From NCBI RefSeq assembly GCF_009377185.1, contig NZ_VJZC01000035.1, forward strand, positions 1 through 38,820: 38,820 bases of DNA, read 5' to 3'. This document shows, one piece after another, positions 24,497 to 33,829 of the stretch; positions within the stretch are counted from its first letter, which is position 1; every line of letters starts with the position of its first letter. This DNA comes from Streptomyces spongiae (GTDB taxonomy: Bacteria > Actinomycetota > Actinomycetes > Streptomycetales > Streptomycetaceae). Made by a program: the position numbers and the translations under genes. The notes beneath the pieces were generated by a model. The model saw nothing but the letters and a program-made list of their open reading frames with translations, made no database searches and was not told the DNA's origin.

Positions 24497-26041
24497 ATGG
24501 GCGGAATGGATCAATCGCGACAGTGGTGGCGGAGCGTTCTGTCCAGCGACTGGACTGTATTCGCCCTGCCCGAGGACCTGGTGCGGGAACGCTATACAGC
24601 CCTGCTGGCTGCGTTGGAGGAATTGTCCACCCGCGGCCCGATGTGGACACCGGCTCAGATCCTCGAGCAGCTGCGCACCGTGGGTTACCACGATTGGCTG
24701 GCCGAGGAGCAGTTGCTGTCGTCGCTTGAGCAACTGGCCAAGTGGGAGCTCGCCAAGCCGTTCAGGGACTATGCGGCACCAGTGCGCAACTACCGCGGGG
24801 TGATCTCGCGGCAGGAGGCCTGGGCGCTGACGCTGCGGGGCCGTGCACTGGTGGCCGCCGTGCGGGCAGCGGTGCTGGACTCCCGTCGTGCACTGCAGCT
24901 GCCGAGCCGGCTGCTGGACGGTGTGGAGCAGACGGTCCGCCGGATGCTGGAGCATTTCCAGAACGATCCTGGACTGCTGACAGGGGACCTCGATGACGTA
25001 CGGACCCGGATCGATGAACTCCAACGGGTCACGGCCGACTTCTACGGCGCGCTGGCGCAGATGGTCCAGTCCGATGTCACTGACGACGACGTGTTCGGCA
25101 GGAACCGGGACCGGGTGCTCGAGGCGCTGCGGCAGTTCCCGCGGGAGTACGGGCGGGCGCTGCGGCGAGTGGGAGACGCTCTGACAGCGCTGCGGGAGGT
25201 GGGCCACGGTCCGGTCGTGGAGACTGCGGCCGTGCACGCGGGTCTGGTGGACCCGGCCGAGCAGCAGCGCTGGGTGGACGAGCGGATGCGTCGCTTGGCC
25301 GACTTGGAGGCGTGGTTCACGCCTGACGGGACGGTCTACCGGTTGATCGCTTCGGCCACTGGTGCTGTGCACACGCTCCTGATCGCGATCGACCGGCGAT
25401 ACGCGGCCAGGAGGCGAGGGGCGGATCTGGGGGCTGACTTCCGCTCTATGGCGCGCAGTTTGCACCGGCAGAGCGGCGAGGAGCGGGCGCGGCGCGTGTA
25501 CGGGGCGGCATTTGGGGACTGGCCGGCGTGGCACGCCCAGATCGGTCCGGCTGAGGAGGACGTGGCGCATGCGACGGTGGCGGCAGCCGGACTCACGGTG
25601 CACCGCGTAGAAGTGACGCTGCGTGAGCATGAGCGGGTGGGAAGACCGGGTGGCAGGCCCCGCAAGCTGGCGGACACCACCGTGGACAGGGAGAGCGCGC
25701 TGGTGCGGGCGCACGAGGAGGCGCAGCTGCGCCGCCGGTTTGCCCGGGTGCTGGTGACGCCTGGAGAGGTGGGGCTGGAGCATTTCGCGGGGTTGGCAGC
25801 GGATGCCTCGGTGATCTTGCTGCGGGCGGTGGAGGCAGCGCTGCAGGAGTTCGACCCTGTGCTGGGGTTCGGGTCTGCGGTGGCCGAGGGGGCCAACGTC
25901 GTGGTGCGGGTGCGGCCGGGGTTGCCGGACCGGCAGATCCGGGTGGAGTTGGCCGAAGGGGTCTTGACCGGCCCGGATCTGCGTATCCGTGTCGATGCGA
26001 GCGAGCAGGCCGACGATGCGGTCACGCGGGGGGCGGCATGA
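24497..26041 (+). CDS. jetA: Wadjet type III JetA (DUF2397/TIGR02677)
   Basis: This 514-residue protein fits the TIGR02677/DUF2397 family, the kleisin-like subunit of type III Wadjet. An N-terminal winged-helix-like segment (Y-T-A-L-L-A-A-L, then T-P-A-Q-I-L-E-Q-L) is followed by a long helical middle and a C-terminal domain typical of kleisins that bridge SMC heads. In Wadjet, JetA and JetB assemble on JetC and feed DNA to JetD. I used the ATG at 24497; another ATG at 24506 is possible, and neither has an ideal ribosome site (GAGG lies 2 and 11 nt upstream). The stop overlaps jetB (ATGA). The 223-bp upstream gap should carry the operon promoter. Confidence 0.85.
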   Translation: MGGMDQSRQWWRSVLSSDWTVFALPEDLVRERYTALLAALEELSTRGPMWTPAQILEQLRTVGYHDWLAEEQLLSSLEQLAKWELAKPFRDYAAPVRNYRGVISRQEAWALTLRGRALVAAVRAAVLDSRRALQLPSRLLDGVEQTVRRMLEHFQNDPGLLTGDLDDVRTRIDELQRVTADFYGALAQMVQSDVTDDDVFGRNRDRVLEALRQFPREYGRALRRVGDALTALREVGHGPVVETAAVHAGLVDPAEQQRWVDERMRRLADLEAWFTPDGTVYRLIASATGAVHTLLIAIDRRYAARRRGADLGADFRSMARSLHRQSGEERARRVYGAAFGDWPAWHAQIGPAEEDVAHATVAAAGLTVHRVEVTLREHERVGRPGGRPRKLADTTVDRESALVRAHEEAQLRRRFARVLVTPGEVGLEHFAGLAADASVILLRAVEAALQEFDPVLGFGSAVAEGANVVVRVRPGLPDRQIRVELAEGVLTGPDLRIRVDASEQADDAVTRGAA

Positions 26042-27333
26042 GCGGCGAGGTGCTGGAGGCCGATCTGCGGGATGCGGCCCGGGTGCTGATAGATCGGGGA
26101 CGGCTTCGGGCCGAGGCTGAGCCGGAGCTTTACCGGGCGGCCGTGAAGGGGCAGGCGGCGTTGGCGGGGCTGTTCCGGTCGGAGCTGGGCTGGACGTTCG
26201 AGGTGCTGGAGGTGGCGCAGCTGGTCCGTCTGCACAAGCGGCGTGTGGATGTCCCCGGTGACCGGGGGCCTTCGGTGGCCCGTGGCGGGGGCCGTCCGGT
26301 GCTGCTGTCGCAGGAGGCGCTGGTGCTGGTGTGCCTGGTGTGTGAGCAATTGTGGCGGCGGCCGCGGTTGAGCGTGCGGGAGTTGATGCAGGCCCTCGCG
26401 CAGGTGTGCGCGGAGGAGGCCGCCTCGGGTGGGCTGCCGCGGGTGCAGTGGGTGGCCGGGGAGGGGACGTCGAAACACGAGGCCCGCTGGCACCGGCAGA
26501 ATCTGGTGGACGCGTTGCAGGTCCTGGAGGCCGAGGGTTCGGTGGAGGCGGACTCCGACCTGGAGCGGGTCGTGGCGGACGAGGACGCTGACCTTGTGCT
26601 CACGGCTTCGAGGGACCGGCTGGCGGCGCGGTTCTCGTCACTGTCCCCCGCGCTGCTCGGCCTGGACGCGCTGCCCCCGCAGGAGCACGCGACGGCGTTG
26701 TCGACCGCTTCGTTGCTCGACCCGGTGGCACCGGAGCCGGACCAGGCGGCGTCATTGGAGGAGCGGCGGCTGCAGGCGCTGCGGCGGCTGGTGGACGACC
26801 CGGGTGTGGATCCCTTCGACGAGCAGACCTCGGGGACGGCGTACCTGCACACGCTGGCCGGCCGGGAGCGGGGGCTGGCACTGCTGGCCGGCCTGGGGCT
26901 AGGGGTGACAGTGCGCCGGGACTGGTGGGAGGTCACCGATCCCAGTGGACTCGGGACCGCGATGGACTTCCCCATCGGGCGGCGGATGGAGCGGCAGGCC
27001 GCGCTGGCGCTGCTGGCTCATCTGTCCGAGCGGGACCGGGCAGGTTCGCTGGTGCAGGTGGGCGACGTCGTGGAACTGCTGGAGGGGGTGCGGGCGGTGA
27101 TGCCGAACTGGGCGGCCGGCCACAGGGCACAGCTTCCCACGTTGGCACGGGCAGCGATCGGTGAGCTGACGGCCGCGCGGCTGCTGGTACCGGTGGCGGG
27201 TGAGGCAGAACAGTGGCAGGCGACTCCTGGGGTGCACCTGTGGCGAGTGCGGGTGGCGCACGCGGCCCGCGGCGTGGCGGGGCCGGAGCCCGGCGAGGCG
27301 TCCGGTGTGGAACCGGCTGAGGGGGATGCGTGA
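26038..27333 (+). CDS. jetB: Wadjet type III JetB (DUF2398/TIGR02678)
   Basis: This 431-residue protein fits TIGR02678/DUF2398, the KITE-like winged-helix subunit of type III Wadjet. It is almost wholly helical with winged-helix-like segments near the N-terminus (Y-R-A-A-V-K-G-Q-A-A-L) and in the middle (L-V-D-D-P-G-V-D). A basic stretch with R-R-M-E-R-Q-A-A lies near residues 320-330. The ATG at 26038 overlaps the jetA stop, and its own stop overlaps the jetC GTG. It is inferred to bind JetA and the JetC neck. Family assignment rests on gene order and general pattern as much as on motifs. Confidence 0.82.
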   Translation: MSGEVLEADLRDAARVLIDRGRLRAEAEPELYRAAVKGQAALAGLFRSELGWTFEVLEVAQLVRLHKRRVDVPGDRGPSVARGGGRPVLLSQEALVLVCLVCEQLWRRPRLSVRELMQALAQVCAEEAASGGLPRVQWVAGEGTSKHEARWHRQNLVDALQVLEAEGSVEADSDLERVVADEDADLVLTASRDRLAARFSSLSPALLGLDALPPQEHATALSTASLLDPVAPEPDQAASLEERRLQALRRLVDDPGVDPFDEQTSGTAYLHTLAGRERGLALLAGLGLGVTVRRDWWEVTDPSGLGTAMDFPIGRRMERQAALALLAHLSERDRAGSLVQVGDVVELLEGVRAVMPNWAAGHRAQLPTLARAAIGELTAARLLVPVAGEAEQWQATPGVHLWRVRVAHAARGVAGPEPGEASGVEPAEGDA

Positions 27334-30300
27334 GGATCGCCGGAAACGGGCCCGTCGGGGCCGAAGGCGTCGGGCTGGGGGTGCCGGTCGCACAGGGCCG
27401 CTGGCAGCCCACGCGGGCCGGGGTGGTGAACTCCTGGGCCTGGGCGGAGGAGGAGCTGCTGTTCGGCAACGGGTGGCTGACCCTCGCGGGGCCGAACGGG
27501 TCGGGGAAGTCCTTGTCGGCGTCGATGCTGGTCACGGTGCTGCTGGACGCGGACGTGTCGCAGACTGCCTTGTCGGTGTCGGGGAAGGCGGCGGGGACGT
27601 TGCTGAGCCGGCACACCGACCGGGACGAGCAGCAGGACCGCACGGGGGTGTGGTGGCTGGAGTACGGGCGGCGCACCGATGGCGGGGCTGTGGAGTATGT
27701 GACGACCGGGCTGTGGCTGAGGGCAGTCGGCAAGGCAGTGCACCGGGTGTTCTTCCTGGCGCGGGGGCGGGTCGGGGAGCAGCTGCGGCTGCAGGTGGAC
27801 CGGGAGCCGGTGCGGGTCGGTGACCTTGCAGCGCAGTTGGCTGCCTGTCAGGGGCAGGCCTTCACCTCCAGCTCTGCATCTGCGGCGTCGAACCGGGCAC
27901 GGTTGTCGGAGCATCTGCGGGTGGTCGGGGACGAGCACGACTACCGGCGGGCGGTGCGCGAGGAGTTGTTCGCCCCGCTGGACGAGGTGCAGTTCGACGC
28001 GCTGGTGGGGGTGCTGCGGAGCCTGCGCAGTGTGCGCACTGCGGAGGCGATCTCCGCGGCCGAGATGGGCCGGTTGCTGTCCAGCGCACTGCCTGCACTG
28101 GACAGCGAGCGGCTGACGGTGATCGCTCAGGCGATGGAGCGGATCTCCGAGCTCGAGGACCAGTTGGAGCGTGCCCGGGCGGAAGAGAAGCTGCTGCAGG
28201 GCGCGGAGCGGACGTATCGCCGGTATGTGGAGGCGGTGGCGGTGGTCGAGGCCGCCTCGCTGATCGCGGCGAACACTGGGTTCGACGCGCAGACCAGGCG
28301 TGAGCGCCAGGCGAGCGAGGAGGCGCAGCAGGCCGGGGCGCGGGAAGCCGAGGCCGTAGGGCTGCTGGCCAGAACACGGGCCGAGATCGGGGAGTTGGAG
28401 GGGCGCAAGAACGCGGCGGAGGAGGAGCTGCGTGGGCACGCGGGCGCAGTCCTTCCGCAGCGTGAGAAGCGGGCGGTCGAACTGGCCGCTGCCGCCCGCA
28501 CAGCGGCCAAACGGTCGGACGAGGTCGGTGCGGAGGCTTCCCGGGCTGAGGGCGCCGCCCGGGAGTCGGCGGATGGCGTCCGGTCGGCGCAGGGCGCCGT
28601 GTCGGCGGTGTCCGGGCCGCTGAGGGTGGTGGGGGGCCGGCTGGGCGCGGATGCGGCCCTGGAGGGACTGCTCACCCTCGACGAGCATCTGGTGGCGGCC
28701 GAGGCCACGGCAGTGGCCGCAAGCGTGGTCGACGAGGCGTGCGCGGCGCCGCTGGCGTGGGTGGACACCCGGCTCTCCCAGTTGCGGAAGGTGGAAGCCG
28801 CGCTCGGCGACCATGCGACGGCGCAGGGACTGGAAGTCGCGGCGGCGGCCGATCTGCGCGAGGCCGAAGGAATCGAGGAAACGGACCGGGCCACGGCCGA
28901 CCAGGCGGGCAGGACGCGGGCGCGGGCCGAGGACACGCTGCTGGAAGAGATGCGGCAGTGGGCGGACGAGGCAGTGGAGTTGCGCGGTCCCGCCCTCGAA
29001 CTGCTCGTACGGGACGGTCGCGGCGACGGGGAGCGGTTGCCCGTCGGGAAGCTGACAGCCGGTCTCGCTCAGGTCGCCGGCGAGGCGCGGGCGAGGATCG
29101 ACGCGGCAGGGCACCACCGGCAGGCAGCTGCGGACCGCGCGGTGGCCGAGCAGGCGGCCGACGCATGCGAGCAGGCACGCATGCTGTGGGAGCAGGAACG
29201 CGGCGCGTCCGAGCAGGCAGCCCAGGCGTTGTCCGGGGCGCAGGAGGAGGCCCGGGAGCAGGACGCGGCCGAGCAGGAGGCCCGGGAGCAGCACCAGGAG
29301 ACGCATCGGCGGCAGGTCGCACAGGCGGAGGCCGCCGTCGCGCAGGCTCAGGAGGCAGCGGACGGGGCCGGATCGGCGTCCGTGGCGGCCTGGGAGCAGT
29401 GGCAGGGCCTGGTCGGCGTGTGGCGGCGTGACGCGGTGCTGATCGATGTCGGCATGGTGGTGGAGCCGGCCGGGGACGGGGCCACGGTCGACGCCGCGCA
29501 CACAGTCGCGCAGATCCAGGTGTCCCTGGAGCGGGCGCACGCAGCGGCCGCCGGGCGGCTCCAGCGTGCGGTGGACGCCGCCGACCAGGCGGCGTCACTC
29601 GCGCAGGAAACGGTCCGTGACCTGGAGCAGCAGCTGGAGCAGGCCCGGCGGGCGGCGCCGGTGCCACCCACACCGCTGTGGCGCAGCCGGCAGCCCGTGG
29701 ACGGCACCCCGTTGTGGGCGCTGGTGGACTTCGCCGGATACTTGACGGACGAGGCCAAAGATCGCCTCGAGGGTGCTCTGCTGGTCAGTGGCCTGCTGGA
29801 CGCGCTGGTGCGTGCCGACGGGCAGGCGGTGGCAGGGGATGTGACCCTGCGCCCGGGAGCTGCTGTGGCGTCGGGGGCGAGTCTGGCGGACGTGCTCCGG
29901 CCCGACGCGCAGGGCCGGATCGCCCCCGAGCGGGTCCACCAGCTGCTGCGGTCGATCCCCCTGGACCCGTCGGCGGGCGATCAGGTCACCATCGCGGTGG
30001 CGACCGCGGTCGCACCGGTCGGCTACCAGGCGCGGTTCATCGGGCGAAGTGCCCGCGAACGCGCCCGGCTCCAGCACGTTGCCGGCCTGGAGCAGCAACT
30101 CGACCAGGCTCAGGGGGCATTGCACCGGGCACGCGAGGAGACTGCGCGTGCTCGCGCCCGGGTGAACGCCGCCGCGATGGAGCGGGACCGGTTCCCCTCC
30201 CCCGCCGGGTGGGAGCAGGCCTGCGAGAGGTGGCAGGGCCTTCTCCAGGTGCTGCAGGAGACCCGCAACCAATCCGCTCAGGACATCCGCCTCGCCGAAC

Positions 30301-32339
30301 GCGGGCTGGCGCAGGCACTGCACGCCCTGGACGTGGCTGCCGCGCGGCGCCGCAGCGCGCTGGAGCTGCTGGCCCAGGAGGCACGACACGCCGAGCAGGT
30401 GGCGGCCACGGCACTGGCCGCAGCCCGGACGGCTGAAGGCACCGCGCGGGAGACGGCCCAGACCGCGGCCGCCAGCCACGCCGGGTGGGAGCAGGCGAAG
30501 GCCGCCCAGGCCTACGCCGATGCCGAGCAGGCGGGTTTCCCGCCGCTGGATCAGGTCTTTTCGGCCCAGCAGCAGGAGGACGACGCGAGCGAGCAGCTGC
30601 AGCACTCCATCAGGCGCACGGCCGAGGGGCGCGAGCGGCACCGCCGGGCCGGCGAGGCCGTGCGCCAAGCGCTGCGGGCGTTGAACCGGGCAGCCGACGC
30701 GGGCGGCGGCACCGTGCTGCCCACGGATCCGAAGGCGGCCGACGCCCACCGCGAGGACACCACCTTGATGTTCCGGCAGGTCGAGGCCTGGCGGGGGGCC
30801 GCAGGGCGGGTGATCGACCTCGCGGGACGGGCACGCCAGGACGCGGCAACCGCCGGGCGCTGGCGGACCCTGGCAGCCGACGCCGCCCGGGAGGCAGAGC
30901 AGACCGCCGTGGACGCGGGGCGCGAGAAGGCGGCTGTCGAGGAGATGCGGCGCCTGCACGGCGCCGAGTACGAGGAGCTGCGCGCCTCGCTGCAGGAGGT
31001 CACCGGTGCGCTCGAGCGCGCCCGGGCGCAGGTGGAAGAGTTGCAACACGCCAAGGAAGAGGCTGCTGCTGACGCGGCGTCGGCCCGGGCGCGGCTGGAT
31101 GAGGTCGCGCCGCTGCGCCAGGCAGCCGAGGAGCACCGCGATGCCTGCCTGACCCGGTTGGGCCGACTCGTCGACGAGGGCCTGGCACTGGTCGACGAGG
31201 CCATCTCCACCGGGCCGGAAGGCCGGCCCGCGAACCTGACCGCGGGACTGGCCTGGGCCAGACACCTGCAGGCCGACCGTCACACCGGGCCAGGCACGGG
31301 AGTGGGGACGGACCGGCTCGCCGCAGCGATTCGGGCCCGGGACGCTGCGCTGAAGACCCTCGAGGGCGCCGCCCGCACCGCCAACAGCGCACTGGCCCGG
31401 TTCAACCGCCAGATCATCCTCACCAACATATCGGGCACCGGTTGGCAGCGTGCCGAGGTCGCCGACCCGGCCGCCGCCCGCGGCCAAGACCTGCGCGCAG
31501 CGGTGGAGGCACTGCGCGCGGCAGTCGCCCAGCTGGAACAAGACCTGCGCGCCGACATCAAGAAGGCCATCAAGACCAGCATGTTCGCCCAGCTGCAGCG
31601 CGACGTTCAGGTCCGCCAGGATCTCGCCCATCAACTGGTGCAGCAGATCGGCCAGACCCTGGCGGACGTGCGTACCGGGGTGGCCCGGGTGGGCGTGAAG
31701 GTCGAGTGGGCGGTACGCAAAGACGCGGACGCAAAGGCCATGGTGGAACTGGTGAAAAGTCCCCCCTCGGACGAGATGTTCGAGCGGATGTATGACGTGC
31801 TGCGGCAGCGGATGGACGAGTCCGTCGGGGACACGTGGGCGGACCGGGTCGCGCACACCTTCGACTACCGGGCCTGGCACGAGTGGACGATCTCGGTGAC
31901 ACACTCCTCGTTCAGCGACGGGGACGGGGACCGCTTCAAGGAGGTCAAGCCGCGCGGCATGAACCCGCTGGAGACGTTGTCGACCGGAGAACGGCGCCTG
32001 GCCACGATGCTGCCCCTCCTGGCGGCCGCGTGGTCGATGTACAGCGGGGAGTACCGCGGGCCGCGGCTGCTGTCGATCGACGAACTGGACGCGGCGTTCG
32101 ACGACGCGAACCTTCGGCAGATGCTGGGACTGCTGCGCCGGTGGGAGTTCGACGTGCTGGCGACCGCCCCCTCGATGACCCCAGTGATCAAGAAAGAGGC
32201 CGGGCAGGTCGTCATCCACCAGGTCATCACCAGCGGGAAGCACCGCGTGACCGTGCCGTGGCTGTGGCAGGGCCACGGGGAGGCGCAGCCGCTGACGCTG
32301 GATCTCGGCCCGGGCTTCGACGGTGGAGTGGCCAGCTGA
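27330..32339 (+). CDS. jetC: Wadjet type III JetC (TIGR02680, SMC-like ATPase)
   Basis: JetC is the SMC/MukB-like motor that extrudes DNA loops in Wadjet. This 1669-residue protein has Walker A at 54-61 (G-P-N-G-S-G-K-S) and two very long coiled-coil arms rich in Ala, Glu, Gln and Arg. The ABC signature L-S-T-G-E-R-R-L-A lies near 1550 and Walker B with L-L-S-I-D-E-L-D near 1580. An A/R-rich hinge-proximal domain lies roughly at 770-930. TIGR02680 members that I recall are nearer 1350-1400 residues, so the arms look unusually long. The GTG at 27330 overlaps jetB, and the stop overlaps jetD by one base. No frameshift or missing motif was seen. Confidence 0.9.
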   Translation: MRIAGNGPVGAEGVGLGVPVAQGRWQPTRAGVVNSWAWAEEELLFGNGWLTLAGPNGSGKSLSASMLVTVLLDADVSQTALSVSGKAAGTLLSRHTDRDEQQDRTGVWWLEYGRRTDGGAVEYVTTGLWLRAVGKAVHRVFFLARGRVGEQLRLQVDREPVRVGDLAAQLAACQGQAFTSSSASAASNRARLSEHLRVVGDEHDYRRAVREELFAPLDEVQFDALVGVLRSLRSVRTAEAISAAEMGRLLSSALPALDSERLTVIAQAMERISELEDQLERARAEEKLLQGAERTYRRYVEAVAVVEAASLIAANTGFDAQTRRERQASEEAQQAGAREAEAVGLLARTRAEIGELEGRKNAAEEELRGHAGAVLPQREKRAVELAAAARTAAKRSDEVGAEASRAEGAARESADGVRSAQGAVSAVSGPLRVVGGRLGADAALEGLLTLDEHLVAAEATAVAASVVDEACAAPLAWVDTRLSQLRKVEAALGDHATAQGLEVAAAADLREAEGIEETDRATADQAGRTRARAEDTLLEEMRQWADEAVELRGPALELLVRDGRGDGERLPVGKLTAGLAQVAGEARARIDAAGHHRQAAADRAVAEQAADACEQARMLWEQERGASEQAAQALSGAQEEAREQDAAEQEAREQHQETHRRQVAQAEAAVAQAQEAADGAGSASVAAWEQWQGLVGVWRRDAVLIDVGMVVEPAGDGATVDAAHTVAQIQVSLERAHAAAAGRLQRAVDAADQAASLAQETVRDLEQQLEQARRAAPVPPTPLWRSRQPVDGTPLWALVDFAGYLTDEAKDRLEGALLVSGLLDALVRADGQAVAGDVTLRPGAAVASGASLADVLRPDAQGRIAPERVHQLLRSIPLDPSAGDQVTIAVATAVAPVGYQARFIGRSARERARLQHVAGLEQQLDQAQGALHRAREETARARARVNAAAMERDRFPSPAGWEQACERWQGLLQVLQETRNQSAQDIRLAERGLAQALHALDVAAARRRSALELLAQEARHAEQVAATALAAARTAEGTARETAQTAAASHAGWEQAKAAQAYADAEQAGFPPLDQVFSAQQQEDDASEQLQHSIRRTAEGRERHRRAGEAVRQALRALNRAADAGGGTVLPTDPKAADAHREDTTLMFRQVEAWRGAAGRVIDLAGRARQDAATAGRWRTLAADAAREAEQTAVDAGREKAAVEEMRRLHGAEYEELRASLQEVTGALERARAQVEELQHAKEEAAADAASARARLDEVAPLRQAAEEHRDACLTRLGRLVDEGLALVDEAISTGPEGRPANLTAGLAWARHLQADRHTGPGTGVGTDRLAAAIRARDAALKTLEGAARTANSALARFNRQIILTNISGTGWQRAEVADPAAARGQDLRAAVEALRAAVAQLEQDLRADIKKAIKTSMFAQLQRDVQVRQDLAHQLVQQIGQTLADVRTGVARVGVKVEWAVRKDADAKAMVELVKSPPSDEMFERMYDVLRQRMDESVGDTWADRVAHTFDYRAWHEWTISVTHSSFSDGDGDRFKEVKPRGMNPLETLSTGERRLATMLPLLAAAWSMYSGEYRGPRLLSIDELDAAFDDANLRQMLGLLRRWEFDVLATAPSMTPVIKKEAGQVVIHQVITSGKHRVTVPWLWQGHGEAQPLTLDLGPGFDGGVAS

Positions 32340-33574
32340 TGGGCACGACATGGGAATGGGTCGCGGGCGATGAGGCACTGGCCCCGCTGTGGGCGGCCGT
32401 GCACGACCGGCTGTGCGCAGGGACGGATCCGGCAGCAATGGCGAGTGTGCGGGTGACCGGTCTGCCACCGGCGGGGGTAGCGGCGTTGCGGGCGTGGCTG
32501 GACGACGCGGGCCGACTACGGCGTGGCACCTCCGCAGTCGTCGTGGATGCCCGCGGGGCGCGAGTGCCGGTGCGAGCGCTACGTCAGGTACTGCGGCTGG
32601 AACCGCAGGACTTGGTGGCACTGGTGGAGCAGGCTGTGGGACGGCCAGTGGTCGACCGCGCGCGGCAGCGCATGAGCGACACGGCGCTGCGCCAGGATGT
32701 GTGGCAGTACGCGGCCGCGCAACTGTCGGCGTGTCCGGGGTTGGTCGCGCGGATGCGCGCCGCCGGGATCGGCGTCGACGAAGGCACAGGAGTGCGCAAA
32801 CTGGTCGACGCACTCGCCGCCGTGGCGAAACGCCTGCCGGCCGACCCGCCCGTCTCGCTACCCAAGCTCGCCCACGACACCGTCGGCGACCCTCATTTCT
32901 TCGATCTCGACACTCTCGCCGGCAGCCGACTCGTCACCCTGGTCGCCGAACTGACCGGACAGGTGGAGCCGACACGGCCGGACCGGATCCGCGCCCTGCT
33001 CGAGCAGACCGGAGTGGTCCCTGACCGGCTCACCGCCACCGTGTTGCTCCACCACGTCCAGGCCATCGGCGAAGGACCGGTCGACCGACGCCTGCGCGAC
33101 GCCGTCGCCCCAGTCGCGCTGCACCTGTTCGACCTGACCCGCACTCCCCCACGTCTGGACCCGGCCCAGGTCCTCACCGTGGTGGAGAACCCCTCCGTCC
33201 TCGAAGCCGCCCTCGCCCGAGGCCATCCTGCGCCGCTGGCGTGCACCAGCGGACAATTGCGCGCCGTCGACCACGCCCTGCTGCAACTCGCCGTCGACCA
33301 GGGCGTGGCGCTGCAGTACACAGGCGACCTGGACGGGCCAGGCCTCGCCATCGCGCACACTGTCGCCCGCCTGTACGGCGCCAGACTCGTCGCCATGGAC
33401 CTGGCCACACTCCACGACGCCGGAACCCGGCCGTCCGCAGTGTTGCTGGGCCCGCTCGCCGCCGAAGACATCGACCTGCAGCTCGCCCGCGAACTGCGCG
33501 ACGTGGGCCGGGTGGTCTTCCAAGAACACGACGCCGTTCTGGACCGTCTCCTCCCACCCGCTTCCGCCTACTGA
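32339..33574 (+). CDS. jetD: Wadjet type III JetD (DUF2399/TIGR02679, Toprim nuclease)
   Basis: JetD is the Toprim-type nuclease that cuts DNA once the JetABC motor stalls on a circular molecule. This 411-residue protein has an N-terminal arm domain (1-170) and a C-terminal DUF2399 Toprim domain. The conserved acidic residues are E283 in V-V-E-N-P and D330-L-D332 in T-G-D-L-D-G. All three match the expected Toprim glutamate and D-x-D, so the nuclease looks intact. The ATG at 32339 shares one base with the jetC stop. With jetA, jetB and jetC the operon is complete and appears functional. Confidence 0.88.
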   Translation: MGTTWEWVAGDEALAPLWAAVHDRLCAGTDPAAMASVRVTGLPPAGVAALRAWLDDAGRLRRGTSAVVVDARGARVPVRALRQVLRLEPQDLVALVEQAVGRPVVDRARQRMSDTALRQDVWQYAAAQLSACPGLVARMRAAGIGVDEGTGVRKLVDALAAVAKRLPADPPVSLPKLAHDTVGDPHFFDLDTLAGSRLVTLVAELTGQVEPTRPDRIRALLEQTGVVPDRLTATVLLHHVQAIGEGPVDRRLRDAVAPVALHLFDLTRTPPRLDPAQVLTVVENPSVLEAALARGHPAPLACTSGQLRAVDHALLQLAVDQGVALQYTGDLDGPGLAIAHTVARLYGARLVAMDLATLHDAGTRPSAVLLGPLAAEDIDLQLARELRDVGRVVFQEHDAVLDRLLPPASAY

Positions 33575-33829
33575 GCTTGACTCATGAAGTCGTTGGGGTG
33601 AGGGAAAGTCCGGTCCCGGTGAGGCATCCGTCGATGAGGTGGGGACGATGCCGTGCCAGATGGTCTGAATGAGGTGCTCGGGTGTGGTGAAGGCGGTATT
33701 GGACAGCCAACAGCGCAGCCGCCGATACCGTCCGCCACATCAACAACCACAGGAGCGCGACCTGATCTACAAGCCCCCGACCAATCTGTCACGTCACGGA
33801 CATACACGCCTTCAAACACACCCTTTCTT
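33575..33829. other. Convergent intergenic region with possible terminator
   Basis: This 255-bp gap separates the plus-strand Wadjet operon from minus-strand genes. GGCGGTATTGG (33692-33702) can pair with CCGATACCGTCC (33722-33733), with one bulge and one G-T wobble, over a 19-nt loop. It could terminate transcription from either side but lacks a U-run. No credible gene was found; the short open frames here have poor codon bias. Confidence 0.35.

Noticed and set aside
29595..32813. 1072-codon minus-strand open frame opposite jetC
   Set aside because: Repetitive Arg/Gln/Leu/Pro composition caused by the antisense of coiled-coil codons; jetC on the plus strand has all ABC motifs.
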